Source of the DNA: an uncultured Collinsella sp.
GTDB lineage: Bacteria; Actinomycetota; Coriobacteriia; Coriobacteriales; Coriobacteriaceae
NCBI GenBank assembly: GCA_900545165.1
Contig: UQYA01000003.1
Location: 1 to 54,522 of the forward strand
DNA: 54,522 bases
Direction of reading: 5' to 3'
Both the position numbers and the translations under genes were made by a program. Positions 8,275 to 16,980 of the stretch are shown here, one piece after another. Position 1 is the stretch's first letter, and each line of letters begins with the position of its first letter. The notes under the pieces were generated by a model that was not told where the DNA came from, searched no databases, and worked only from the letters and a program-made list of their open reading frames with translations.

Positions 8275-10998
8275 ATGGCAGCAACGGATATCGAGCGCGG
8301 ACTCTCAACCGCCGAGGTCGAGGAGCGCATCGCCGCCGGTAAGATCAACCGCAACATGGAGCTCAAGACCAAGTCGGTCAAAGAGCTCATCATCGAGAAC
8401 CTCTGCACGCTGTTCAATTTGATCAACGTGATCTTGGCGTTTCTGGTCATTTTGACCGGTTCGTTTAAGAACCTGACGTTCCTGTTCGTGGTGTTCCTCA
8501 ATACCGCTATTGGCGTCATCCAGTCCATGCGCTCCAAGAAGATGGTCGATAAGCTCACACTGCTGACCTCTAAGAAGGCCATCGCGGTGCGCGACGGTGC
8601 CGAGGTGGAGCTCGACCTGGACCAGATCGTGCTCGACGACATCATCCGCCTGGGGCGCGGCGACCAGATTCCCGCTGACGCCGTGGTGGTTTCCGGCGAG
8701 GCGCTCGTGAACGAGAGCCTGCTGACGGGCGAGAGCGACCTTATTAAGAAGCAGCCCGGTTCCGAGCTCATGAGCGGCAGCTTTATCGACTCGGGCCTGC
8801 TGCGCGCCCGCGTGATCCATGTCGGCGCCGACAACTACGTGGCCAAAATTAATAACGAGGCCAAGTACGTCAAAAAGGTCAATTCCGAGATCATGAACGC
8901 GCTCAACGCCATCGTACGCTTCGCGAGCCTCATTATGATTCCGCTCGGCCTGGCACTCTTTTCCTCGAGTGTGAGCGAGCTGTGGGATGCCGCCGGTACG
9001 CCGGGCGATAGCGCGCTTTCGTGGTGCTTTTCCGAGCTGCTGGCCGGTCGTGTGCCTTCTTCGGCGCTGCTGTCCACGGTGGGCGCCCTGCTGGGCATGA
9101 TCCCGCAGGGCCTGGTGCTGCTGACTTCGTCGGTGCTCGCCATCGCCACGGTTCGCCTGGCGCGTCGCAAGGTGCTGGCGCAGCAGCTCTACTGCATCGA
9201 GACGCTCGCTCGCGTCGACGTGCTGTGCCTGGATAAGACGGGTACCATTACCTCGGGTCGTATGGAGGTCGAGGGCACGTATCCGCTGCCGGTTGAGGGC
9301 GTGAGCCTAGGCGTCGGCTCGGACGAGGCGGCTGTTCCCGTCGATACCACGGTGCTCGATTTTGCGCTGGCTAACGTGGCACGTGCGACTTCGGCCGATG
9401 CCAACGAGACCTGCCAGGCGCTGCTCAACTATTACGCCGATCGCCCGGTCGAGGTGTCCGAGCCGCTGTCGGTCATTCCATTCTCGTCGTCTAAAAAATG
9501 GAGCGGCGCTTCTTTTGCGCAGGGCTCCTACGTAATGGGCGCCGCGCAATTTGTGCTCTCTGATCGTGCGTTTGCCCAGGTCGATAACCGTGTCGCCGAG
9601 CTTGCCGATACCTGCCGCGTGCTCGTGGTGGCGCGCGTGGACGGCTTTACGCCCGATGGGGATATGGTGGGCGAGGCCGAGCCCGTGGGATTTGTGACCA
9701 TCCGCGACGAGATTCGTACCTCGGCGGCCGAGACCATCGGCTACTTTAACGAGCAGGGCGTGACCCTCAACGTGATCAGCGGCGACGACCCACGTACGGT
9801 GTCGTCGATCGCGCGCGTGGTGGGCGTGCCGGGGGCGGACGCTTATGTGGACGCCACGACGCTCGATACGCCGGCCAAGCTCGATGCCGCAGTGGACCGC
9901 TACCATGTCTTTGGTCGTGTGACCCCGCAGCAGAAGCGCGAGCTCGTGCAGGCGCTCAAGCGCCGCGAGCACACCGTGGCCATGACGGGCGACGGCGTCA
10001 ACGACGTGCTGGCGCTCAAGGAGGCCGACTGCTCCGTCGCCATGGCGGCCGGCTCCGATGCCGCGCGCAACGTGGCCGAGATCGTACTCGTCGACAACGA
10101 TTTTGCCTCGATGCCCGCCGTGGTGGCCGAGGGCCGTCGCTCCATCAACAACCTGCAGCGTTCGGCCTCACTGTTCCTGACCAAGACGCTGTTCTCGATG
10201 GGCCTGGCGGCGCTGTGTATCGCGCTGCCGCCGTACCCCTTCGAGCCCATCCAGATGACGCTCATTAACTTCTTCTGCATCGGCGCGCCGGGCTTTGTGT
10301 TGGGCCTGGAGCCCAACAATGCTCGTGTGAAGGGTGCGTTTTTGACGAACGTACTCAAGCGTGCACTGCCGGCGTCGATTGCGGTCATTTTGGCTGCGGC
10401 GCTCGATATCTTTGTGGCGCGCGTGTTTGGCTTTAGCCAGCTCACGCTGTCTACGATGTGCCTGCTTACGTCGTGCGCGGCGAGCGTCAGCCTAATCTGG
10501 CGCATCTCGCAGCCTCTCACGCCCTTACGTGTGGTGCTCTTTGTGTTTGTAGTCGCCGGCATCCTGGTGGGCGTTATCGGATTCCCGGAGCTGCTGTCTA
10601 TTGCCAACCTGTCGATGGGCCAGATGGTTATCTTGGCTGTTATCGTGGTCTTTACCTGCTCGGTGTTCTTTAAGCTCGCCACGATGATGGATTCGCTCAA
10701 GCCGCGTCGTCGTCATGCCGCAACTGGTTTTGGCCGTGGTGTGCGCGTCCACCTGGGTCGCGGTGGCGGCAAGGTGAGCTCGACGGGTTCGACGGCCGAG
10801 CGTTTTGCCAAGCGCGTCGCCGCCGACATGGCGCAGCGCCGCGAAGATCGCACCGCTCGCGAGGCCGAGGCCCGTGCACTCGAGGGCGTGGCCCAGGCCC
10901 AGCCCAAGAAAAAGAGGAGTACCGGAGCCAAGCGCTCTCGCGTGACCAAGTCCGCCCAAGGCATCAAAGTCTCGATGTCAAGCAAAAAGAAGAAGTAA
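8275..10998 (+). CDS. P-type (HAD-IC) cation-transporting ATPase, CtpE-like, with basic C-terminal tail
   Basis: Membrane ion pump of 907 residues. Visible are the actuator motif TGES (151-154), the phosphorylation motif DKTGT (Asp320) and the hinge motif TGDGVND (about 571-577), with hydrophobic segments near 40-90, 205-290 and 610-800. The hinge region and the VFGRVTPQQKRELV stretch resemble mycobacterial CtpE, a calcium-uptake ATPase, but the ion specificity here is unproven. After the last membrane segment comes a tail of about 100 residues rich in Arg and Lys, ending SSKKKK. The ATG at 8275 is preferred because GGGA lies six bases upstream; GTG at 8260 or ATG at 8263 in the same frame are possible. 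It stands alone, about 100 bases before the zinc-ribbon gene. Confidence 0.9.
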   Translation: MAATDIERGLSTAEVEERIAAGKINRNMELKTKSVKELIIENLCTLFNLINVILAFLVILTGSFKNLTFLFVVFLNTAIGVIQSMRSKKMVDKLTLLTSKKAIAVRDGAEVELDLDQIVLDDIIRLGRGDQIPADAVVVSGEALVNESLLTGESDLIKKQPGSELMSGSFIDSGLLRARVIHVGADNYVAKINNEAKYVKKVNSEIMNALNAIVRFASLIMIPLGLALFSSSVSELWDAAGTPGDSALSWCFSELLAGRVPSSALLSTVGALLGMIPQGLVLLTSSVLAIATVRLARRKVLAQQLYCIETLARVDVLCLDKTGTITSGRMEVEGTYPLPVEGVSLGVGSDEAAVPVDTTVLDFALANVARATSADANETCQALLNYYADRPVEVSEPLSVIPFSSSKKWSGASFAQGSYVMGAAQFVLSDRAFAQVDNRVAELADTCRVLVVARVDGFTPDGDMVGEAEPVGFVTIRDEIRTSAAETIGYFNEQGVTLNVISGDDPRTVSSIARVVGVPGADAYVDATTLDTPAKLDAAVDRYHVFGRVTPQQKRELVQALKRREHTVAMTGDGVNDVLALKEADCSVAMAAGSDAARNVAEIVLVDNDFASMPAVVAEGRRSINNLQRSASLFLTKTLFSMGLAALCIALPPYPFEPIQMTLINFFCIGAPGFVLGLEPNNARVKGAFLTNVLKRALPASIAVILAAALDIFVARVFGFSQLTLSTMCLLTSCAASVSLIWRISQPLTPLRVVLFVFVVAGILVGVIGFPELLSIANLSMGQMVILAVIVVFTCSVFFKLATMMDSLKPRRRHAATGFGRGVRVHLGRGGGKVSSTGSTAERFAKRVAADMAQRREDRTAREAEARALEGVAQAQPKKKRSTGAKRSRVTKSAQGIKVSMSSKKKK

Positions 10999-11101
10999 CT
11001 ACGCGCCCTGGCGATGTTGAATTGGTGCCTTGCTCCTGTGGGGCCGTGGCGATGTTATGCTCTAACCTCGATTGTTTGAATTGCTTCGAAAAGAGGATGC
11101 C

Positions 11102-12244
11102 GTGATCTGCCCGCATTGCCTTAAGACTATCGAGGACGGCGCCTCGTTCTGCCCCTACTGCAACGCCTATGTGGGTCCGGGCGATGGTCCCGAGCACACC
11201 GAGTTCGTGTTCTGTGAGGGCTGCGGTGCCCGTCTTTCTCCGCATGATCGCACGTGCCCAAAATGCGGACGCCCTGCTCCGGGTATCCTCTCCGAGGACG
11301 CGGCCGCATCCGACCTGGCAGCGGGCCACACGGCGGGCTTTCCGCGCCTAACGCAAGAGCAGATCGATACCGAGGTGCCGCATGCGCCGGCCTCTGCCGC
11401 TGCGGTGCTTTCGGACGCCGCCGACCCCAATGAGACCTGTGTGCTGCCGGCTTTCGATAAGGATTTCGGTATCCCCAAGGTCGATATTCCCACGCCGGTT
11501 TCCCTGCATGACGATGCTCAAAAAACCAAGCGCAAGGTGCATCCCGACGAGGACGCCTATCACAAGCACAAGCGTCATATCCCCAAGCCGCTTATCGTCA
11601 TCGCGGTCCTTGCCGTCGTTTGCGGCGGTGCCTATTGGTTCGTGACGACCGATCCCATGGGTGTCATGCCTGGCTTCTATGACCAGTTTGGCCAGGCCGC
11701 GCAGACGACCTTCCCCACGCGCCAAAAGGGCGAGGCGACTGAGGACGATACCAAGCAGGACGATTCTGCCGAGGTGGTCCAGGAAGAAACCGTGCTCACC
11801 GATGATCAGCTCTATACCAGACTCGACGGTCTGTATCAGACCATCGTGTCCTACGGTGATGAGGACCAGATCGGCGAGGTCATCGATTCCTTTAACAACG
11901 GCTATCTCCAAACGCCGCTGTCCACCCGCCAGGAGCTGTCGCAGAGTGCCTACGCCCTGCGCGACCAGATCAAAAAGACGCAAGATGAGCTTAACAACCT
12001 TAAGTATCAGGACGATACGGTCTATGCGGACGACATCGCCCACTTAAAGCAGCTTGCCGAGTGGATGTACGAGCGCGTCGACGTGATCTGTCAGAGCTGG
12101 GACATCTCGCTGGCCATTCCCGATGGTGAGTCGATGAGTTCCCACCAAAGCGATATCCTGGCGCCCATCGCGCAGGGCGGCAACAGCGCACTGAACCAGT
12201 ACGACGCCAATGTGGGTTCCTGGAAGCCGCAGCAGCGTTCCTAA
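11102..12244 (+). CDS. Zinc-ribbon single-pass membrane protein, function unknown
   Basis: The 380-residue protein starts with two zinc ribbons: CPHC paired with CPYC (about residues 3-21), then CEGCG paired with CPKCG (about 38-59). An acidic, low-complexity linker follows, then one membrane segment near 160-183 and about 195 extracytoplasmic residues of mixed charge and helical look. Zinc-ribbon plus single-helix proteins of this layout are common in Actinobacteria and Firmicutes without assigned function. The GTG start at 11102 follows AGAGGA and places the first zinc cysteine at residue 3; a TTG at 11072 in frame has no comparable ribosome site. It lies upstream of the cyclophilin, which has its own promoter. 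Confidence 0.82.
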   Translation: MICPHCLKTIEDGASFCPYCNAYVGPGDGPEHTEFVFCEGCGARLSPHDRTCPKCGRPAPGILSEDAAASDLAAGHTAGFPRLTQEQIDTEVPHAPASAAAVLSDAADPNETCVLPAFDKDFGIPKVDIPTPVSLHDDAQKTKRKVHPDEDAYHKHKRHIPKPLIVIAVLAVVCGGAYWFVTTDPMGVMPGFYDQFGQAAQTTFPTRQKGEATEDDTKQDDSAEVVQEETVLTDDQLYTRLDGLYQTIVSYGDEDQIGEVIDSFNNGYLQTPLSTRQELSQSAYALRDQIKKTQDELNNLKYQDDTVYADDIAHLKQLAEWMYERVDVICQSWDISLAIPDGESMSSHQSDILAPIAQGGNSALNQYDANVGSWKPQQRS

Positions 12245-12282
12245 AATTAGTTCGCCATAGTCGGCATAACCTACGTGCGCAA

Positions 12283-12312
12283 TTGATGTAAGCGCATGCT
12301 TATTGCTACAAT
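12283..12312 (+). promoter_or_regulatory. Promoter of the cyclophilin-TPR gene pair
   Basis: TTGATG (12283-12288) and TACAAT (12307-12312) are separated by 18 bases in the 107-base gap before the cyclophilin gene. Confidence 0.6.
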
Positions 12313-12351
12313 TCGTACAAATATGCTTTAAACGCACGAGGAAGGAACCAC

Positions 12352-12894
12352 ATGTTTGGTTTTAAGAAAGAGCTCTACACGCCCGAGTATCAGCTTGCCG
12401 GCGACGAGTGCGCCGTTATCGAGACGTCGAAGGGTACCATCAAGGTCAAGTTTGACGGCGAGGGCGCTCCCATTCATGTCGCGAACTTCTGCGAGCTTTC
12501 CACGATGGGCTTCTATGATGGCCTTAAGTTCCATCGCTATGTGCCCGGTTTTGTCATCCAGGGCGGCGACCCCAATACCCGCGATATGTCCGGCGCCGAC
12601 GTCGCTGCCGGTCTTGAGGGCCCCGACGGCATGCCCGGTACCGGTGGCCCCGGCTACTGCATCAAGGGCGAGTTTGCCACCAATCCGCGCAACAGCCATG
12701 TCGATGGTGCCCTTGCCATGGCACGCTCCATGGACCCCGATTCCGCGGGTTCGCAGTTCTACTTCTGCCTGGGCGCCCAGCATAACCTCGATTCCGGTTA
12801 CACCGTCTTTGGTACCACGGTCGAGGGTCTCGATGTGATTTCGCAGCTGCGTGCCGGCGACGAGATCGTCCATGTCGAGATCGTTCACGAGTAA
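12352..12894 (+). CDS. Peptidyl-prolyl cis-trans isomerase, cyclophilin type
   Basis: Catalyses proline isomerisation during protein folding. The 180-residue protein has no signal peptide, so it is probably cytoplasmic. It contains the cyclophilin core FHRYVPGFVIQGGDP (catalytic Arg in the FHR motif) and AMARSMDPDSAGSQFYFCL (substrate-binding QFYF). The lineage-typical segment between them, around GMPGTGGPGYCIKGEF, fits bacterial single-domain cyclophilins. The ATG has GAGGAAGGA upstream. The TPR gene follows after 11 bases, so the two are probably cotranscribed. Confidence 0.95.
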   Translation: MFGFKKELYTPEYQLAGDECAVIETSKGTIKVKFDGEGAPIHVANFCELSTMGFYDGLKFHRYVPGFVIQGGDPNTRDMSGADVAAGLEGPDGMPGTGGPGYCIKGEFATNPRNSHVDGALAMARSMDPDSAGSQFYFCLGAQHNLDSGYTVFGTTVEGLDVISQLRAGDEIVHVEIVHE

Positions 12895-12905
12895 AGGGGA
12901 CTTCC

Positions 12906-14210
12906 TTGAATAGCCAGCTGATCCAACAGGGCCGCGCCGCTTACCGCGCGGGTGATTTTTCCGCTGCAGCCCAGATGCTTGGGGCGGCAAAGACTCCCGA
13001 TGAGATTATGGGCGAGGCCGATCACCTTCGTGGCAACGCCTTGATGCACCTGGGCATGTATGCCGAGGCCGCCGAGGCTTATGCTGCCGCCCTCAACGAC
13101 GGCACCTACGGCAAGCGCGGCGCGCTGCTCACCAACCGCGGCAAGGCGCTCGCCGCCGTGGGCGACTACACGACGGCCGCCCAGGCGTTCTCTGGTGCTA
13201 CGCAGGATGCTTCCTATGCCACGCCGTTCAAGGCCTATCTGGGCCTGGGCAATGCGCTGTTCCAGTCGGGCGACTATGCCAACGCAGGTACTGCCTTCCG
13301 TCAGGCTGCCATCGACGGCGCCAATCCGGCTCCTGCCGCCGCACTCGGCGAGCTCGGTCGTTGCTTCATTAAGCTCGGCCGTCCGGCGGATGCCGTGGAG
13401 ACCTACCGTACGGCTATCGACTTTGCCGGTCCCCGTGACGACACGCGCGCGCTCAACGCCGGCATGGGTCAGGCGCTTTCTGCCGCCGGCCGTCCCTCCG
13501 ACGCACTCGACGCCTTTAACGCCGCTACTGCCGATGGCATCTACCAGCTTACCTCCGAGCAGGCCGATGAGCTTGCCCGCGTGCACGATTCGCTTGCCGC
13601 GCTGTCTGCCCAGACGGCTATGGCCACGGCTCCGGCGCCTGCGATGGACGCTCCTGCCGTCGATCCGCTCGATCCTACGGGCGCGACCGGTCAGTTTATG
13701 CCCGATCCCTCGGACACCGGCTTCTTTACACTGTCAGAGTCCGAGATGGTCCAGCAGGACCGTCAGGATCGTAAGCAGGCCAAGGTCCGTCGTCGCCATC
13801 GCCACACGGGTCTCAAAGTCTTCATCGTGCTGCTTCTGCTCATTTTGATTGCTGCGGGCGGTCTGGGCTTTGCCTACACGCGCGGCTTTGGCTTCCCCTC
13901 GCAGGAGTCGGTTATCACCGATCTGTTCCAGGCTGCCGGCGACGGTGACACCGCAAAGGCCGAGTCTTGCCTGGCCTCGAGCCTGTCCGAGGACGCCAAG
14001 TCGATGATCATCTCCTCGATTCCGCAGGGCGCCACCGTGTCCGTCGAGGGCATGGATCAGTCCATGACCGAGACGACCGCTAAGGTGAAGGCATCGCTGT
14101 CCAAGGGCGGCGAGCAGGAGTACACCGTCAAATTCGTGCGCTCCGACAATCATATCGGCTGGGCCGTTTCCTCGCTCGATATGGATTTCTCGGCTGCTGA
14201 CAACCAGTAG
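12906..14210 (+). CDS. TPR-repeat single-pass membrane protein, function unknown
   Basis: The 434-residue protein has tetratricopeptide-like helical repeats over about residues 1-235, with recurrent A..Y..A....G patterns and a regular spacing near 34. A Pro/Ala-rich linker and a cluster of Lys/Arg follow, then one membrane helix near 300-326 and about 108 extracytoplasmic residues. That last part looks like a small DUF4878-type or NTF2-like domain, which is inference only. The TTG start at 12906 follows AAGGGGA. It probably shares a transcript with the cyclophilin and lies directly before the cell-shape operon. It could be a scaffold; nothing in the sequence fixes a partner. Confidence 0.82.
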   Translation: MNSQLIQQGRAAYRAGDFSAAAQMLGAAKTPDEIMGEADHLRGNALMHLGMYAEAAEAYAAALNDGTYGKRGALLTNRGKALAAVGDYTTAAQAFSGATQDASYATPFKAYLGLGNALFQSGDYANAGTAFRQAAIDGANPAPAAALGELGRCFIKLGRPADAVETYRTAIDFAGPRDDTRALNAGMGQALSAAGRPSDALDAFNAATADGIYQLTSEQADELARVHDSLAALSAQTAMATAPAPAMDAPAVDPLDPTGATGQFMPDPSDTGFFTLSESEMVQQDRQDRKQAKVRRRHRHTGLKVFIVLLLLILIAAGGLGFAYTRGFGFPSQESVITDLFQAAGDGDTAKAESCLASSLSEDAKSMIISSIPQGATVSVEGMDQSMTETTAKVKASLSKGGEQEYTVKFVRSDNHIGWAVSSLDMDFSAADNQ

Positions 14211-14232
14211 TGACCTTATGGGATTTAGCTTT

Positions 14233-14265
14233 GCCCGGCGCTTCACCGCAAGTGAGGTGCCGGGC
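14233..14265 (+). terminator. Strong hairpin after the TPR gene, probable terminator
   Basis: GCCCGGCGCTTCAC (14233-14246) pairs over 14 positions with GTGAGGTGCCGGGC (14252-14265) around a five-base loop. The T tract is weak, so it may terminate only partly. Confidence 0.5.
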
Positions 14266-14325
14266 TTGCGCTAGTATCATGAGCTAGTAGTTTTCCAGCA
14301 ATCATCCAACACATCAGGAGTTGCG

Positions 14326-15369
14326 TTGTTTTCTTTGATGGATATGTTCTTCGGTAGCTATGCGGGCGATCTTGCCATCGACCTCGGCACCGCAAATACG
14401 CTTGTCTCCGTGCGCGGCAAGGGCATTGTCATTCGCGAGCCCTCTGTTGTCGCCATCGACAAGAACGACGAGCGCATCCTGGCGGTCGGTATCGAGGCAA
14501 AGCGCATGCTCGGCCGTACGCCCGGCAACATCGTGGCCGTTCGTCCCCTGAAGGACGGCGTCATCGCCGACTTCGATGTTACCGAGGCCATGCTTCGCTA
14601 CTTTATCGACAAGGCTTCCGAGAAGCGCTATCCGTGGACCCCGCGTCCGCGCGTTGTCGTCTGCGTTCCCTCCGGCGTCACGTCGGTCGAGAAGCGTGCC
14701 GTCTTTGAGGCTACGATCCAGGCCGGCGCTCGCCAGGCCTACCTGATCGAGGAGCCCATGGCTGCTGCTATCGGCGCCGACCTGCCTGTCGAGGAGCCCA
14801 CCGGCTCCATGGTCATCGACATCGGTGGCGGTACCACCGAGGTTGCCGTTATCGCTATGGGCGGCATCGTCGTCTCGCAGTCCATCCGTATTGCCGGCGA
14901 CGAGTTCGATCAGGCCATCCTCACGCACGTTCGCGATGCCTACAACCTTGCCATCGGCGAGCGTACGGCAGAGGACATCAAGATCAAGGTCGGTTCCGCC
15001 GTGCCGCTCAAGGACGAGCTCGACGTCGAGGTCAACGGCCGCGACGTGATCACCGGTCTGCCCAAGACCGTGCGCATCGAGAGCGAGGAGATTCGTCGCG
15101 CGCTCAACAAGCCGCTCGACGAGATGGCCAAGGCCGTCAAGGACGCACTCGACGCTACGCCTCCCGATCTTGCCTCGGACCTTATGTACTACGGCATTTT
15201 GCTGACTGGTGGCGGCGCGCTGCTGCGCGGTCTCGACGTGCGCCTGCGCGATGAGACCGGTGTTTCGGTCAACGTCAGCCCCACGGCGCTCGATAACGTC
15301 GTTAACGGCTGTGCCCGCGTGCTCGAGGCCAATGCGTTTGATGGCGGCTTCGTCCAGACCAATGCTTAA
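14326..15369 (+). CDS. mreB: Rod shape-determining protein MreB (actin homologue)
   Basis: ATP-dependent cytoskeletal protein that positions the elongation machinery under the membrane. The 347-residue length is normal. It begins with the phosphate-1 loop DLGTANT and contains the phosphate-2 motif DIGGGTTEVAVIA and the adenosine motif LTGGGALLRGL. The N-terminal FSLMDMFFG is a short hydrophobic stretch that could touch the membrane. The TTG at 14326 is chosen because AGGAG lies five bases upstream; the ATG at 14338 would be 17 bases away. First gene of mreB-mreC-mreD-mrdA-rodA. Confidence 0.97.
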   Translation: MFSLMDMFFGSYAGDLAIDLGTANTLVSVRGKGIVIREPSVVAIDKNDERILAVGIEAKRMLGRTPGNIVAVRPLKDGVIADFDVTEAMLRYFIDKASEKRYPWTPRPRVVVCVPSGVTSVEKRAVFEATIQAGARQAYLIEEPMAAAIGADLPVEEPTGSMVIDIGGGTTEVAVIAMGGIVVSQSIRIAGDEFDQAILTHVRDAYNLAIGERTAEDIKIKVGSAVPLKDELDVEVNGRDVITGLPKTVRIESEEIRRALNKPLDEMAKAVKDALDATPPDLASDLMYYGILLTGGGALLRGLDVRLRDETGVSVNVSPTALDNVVNGCARVLEANAFDGGFVQTNA

Positions 15370-15390
15370 TTTCCAAAAGGTGGATTCCAT

Positions 15391-16389
15391 TTGGCACGAT
15401 CTTCGGGTTTCTCCACAAATCTGAATACCAAGCGACAATCAACGGGTATGCGCCCGTTGATTGTTTTCAGCCTGATTTCGGTGTTGCTGCTCACGTTTTA
15501 CATCCGCGAGGGCGAGGCAGGGCCGATTCATGCCGTGCGTTCGGGCGTAACGACGATTACCTCTCCGGTGCGCTTTGTGGGCTCGGCTGTGGCGGCTCCC
15601 TTCAATGCGATTGGCAACGTGTTCTCTAACCTAACGGCGTCGCAGGACACGCTCGACGAGCTCAAGAAGCAAAATGAGGAGCTGACCTCTAAGGTCGCCG
15701 AGCTTTCTGAGGCTCAAAAGACTGCCGAGCGCCTGGAGGGCCTGGTCGGGCTGCAATCGACCTACAACCTCAAATCGACCGCAGCTCGTATCGTTGGTGC
15801 CTCCGGCGATGCCTGGACCTCGACCGTTACCATCGACAAGGGCTCTGCCGACGGCCTTACCATCAACATGCCCGTGACGAGTTCTGCCGGTGTTATCGGC
15901 CAGATTATCGAGGTATCGGCCAAGACCTCTACCGTGCGCCTGATTGGCGACGAGAACTCGGGCGTGTCCGCCATGGTGCAGGACACGCGCGCCCAGGGTA
16001 TGCTGCAGGGTCAGGCTGACGGCACGCTGCGTCTTGAGTACGTGAGCGTCGACTCCGATGTTAAGGTTGGCGATATCATCGTGACCTCTGGCATCGGTGG
16101 CGTGTTCCCCAAGGGCCTTCCGCTTGGCACCGTCTCGTCGGTTGAGAAATCGGCAAACGATGTGTACTACACCATTGTGGTGCGCGCCCAGACCACGGCC
16201 GAGAACAACGAGGAAGTGCTGGTCATTACCTCGCTGACCGACGAACAGTCGGCCTCGGATGAGGACGTGAGCACGGCCAACAGCACGCCGCAGGGAACGT
16301 CGCGCGATGCTGCGACCAAGACGAAGGACGAGAGCTCGGATGACAGTTCCGACACGTCCGAGACGACCGATTCCGGCTCGAACGAATAG
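15391..16389 (+). CDS. mreC: Rod shape-determining protein MreC
   Basis: Extracytoplasmic scaffold linking MreB/MreD to the elongation synthases. The 332-residue protein has one membrane segment (about 23-40), a coiled-coil around 88-115 (TLDELKKQNEELTSKVAEL) and the beta-rich MreC domain (GSADGLTINMPVTS, VGDIIVTSGIGGVFPKGLP). It ends in a Ser/Thr/Asp-rich tail of about 45 residues, which is likely disordered. The TTG start at 15391 has AAAAGGTGG seven bases upstream. mreD follows after five bases. Confidence 0.95.
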   Translation: MARSSGFSTNLNTKRQSTGMRPLIVFSLISVLLLTFYIREGEAGPIHAVRSGVTTITSPVRFVGSAVAAPFNAIGNVFSNLTASQDTLDELKKQNEELTSKVAELSEAQKTAERLEGLVGLQSTYNLKSTAARIVGASGDAWTSTVTIDKGSADGLTINMPVTSSAGVIGQIIEVSAKTSTVRLIGDENSGVSAMVQDTRAQGMLQGQADGTLRLEYVSVDSDVKVGDIIVTSGIGGVFPKGLPLGTVSSVEKSANDVYYTIVVRAQTTAENNEEVLVITSLTDEQSASDEDVSTANSTPQGTSRDAATKTKDESSDDSSDTSETTDSGSNE

Positions 16390-16394
16390 GGGGC

Positions 16395-16967
16395 ATGTCC
16401 ATGGATCTACACGAGCAGGGGATGAGCTCCCGCACGTTTGTGATCGCTGCCATTGTGTGCGTGCTGCTGCAGGCAGGCCTGGCACCGCAGATCTCCATTG
16501 CGGGCGGTCGCGTCAACTTCATGATTATCCTGGTGTGCCTAAGCGTGTTCTCGGGCGACACGACCCGTGCCGTCGTGTGCGGTTTTTGCAGCGGCTTGTT
16601 CTATGACCTGTCCGCTGCCGTGCCGGTGGGCGTTATGTCGCTCCTGCTGACCGTGGGTTCTTTTGCCCTGGTGCACAGCGCCGTCGGTCAGACGGGCGGT
16701 ACCCCGAGTGCGCGCGGCGTCACTGTGGGCGCCTTCGCGCTCGTCATTAATGTGATCTACAGCATCATCTTGCTGTTTATGGGTTTGGAGACGAGCTTTG
16801 TCGTGGCGATCTTCGGCCATGCGCTGCCGTCCTCGATCCTGACGGGTCTGGTTGCCATTCCGTTTTTGATGTCCGGCGTCGTGCCGCAGTCCGGCTATGG
16901 ATTCTCCGCACGTGGCGGACGCCAGGCGGGTATGCGCTTTAAGCCCAAGACCCGCAAGCTCAAATAG
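16395..16967 (+). CDS. mreD: Rod shape-determining protein MreD
   Basis: Small integral membrane protein of the elongasome. The 190-residue product is strongly hydrophobic with about five membrane segments between residues 10 and 170 and a basic C-terminus ending KTRKLK, consistent with MreD size and topology. Sequence conservation of this family is low, so the call rests mainly on position between mreC and the PBP2 gene. The ATG at 16395 follows TAGGGGG; a second in-frame ATG two codons later is possible. Confidence 0.88.
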   Translation: MSMDLHEQGMSSRTFVIAAIVCVLLQAGLAPQISIAGGRVNFMIILVCLSVFSGDTTRAVVCGFCSGLFYDLSAAVPVGVMSLLLTVGSFALVHSAVGQTGGTPSARGVTVGAFALVINVIYSIILLFMGLETSFVVAIFGHALPSSILTGLVAIPFLMSGVVPQSGYGFSARGGRQAGMRFKPKTRKLK

Positions 16968-16980
16968 GGGAGGCCCGTAG

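Noticed and set aside
8133..8834. Minus-strand frame starting inside the tRNA, with peptide SNQRPSAPEADAL
   Set aside because: This peptide is the well-known spurious translation of the antisense strand of a tRNA gene. The rest is a shadow of the P-type ATPase.
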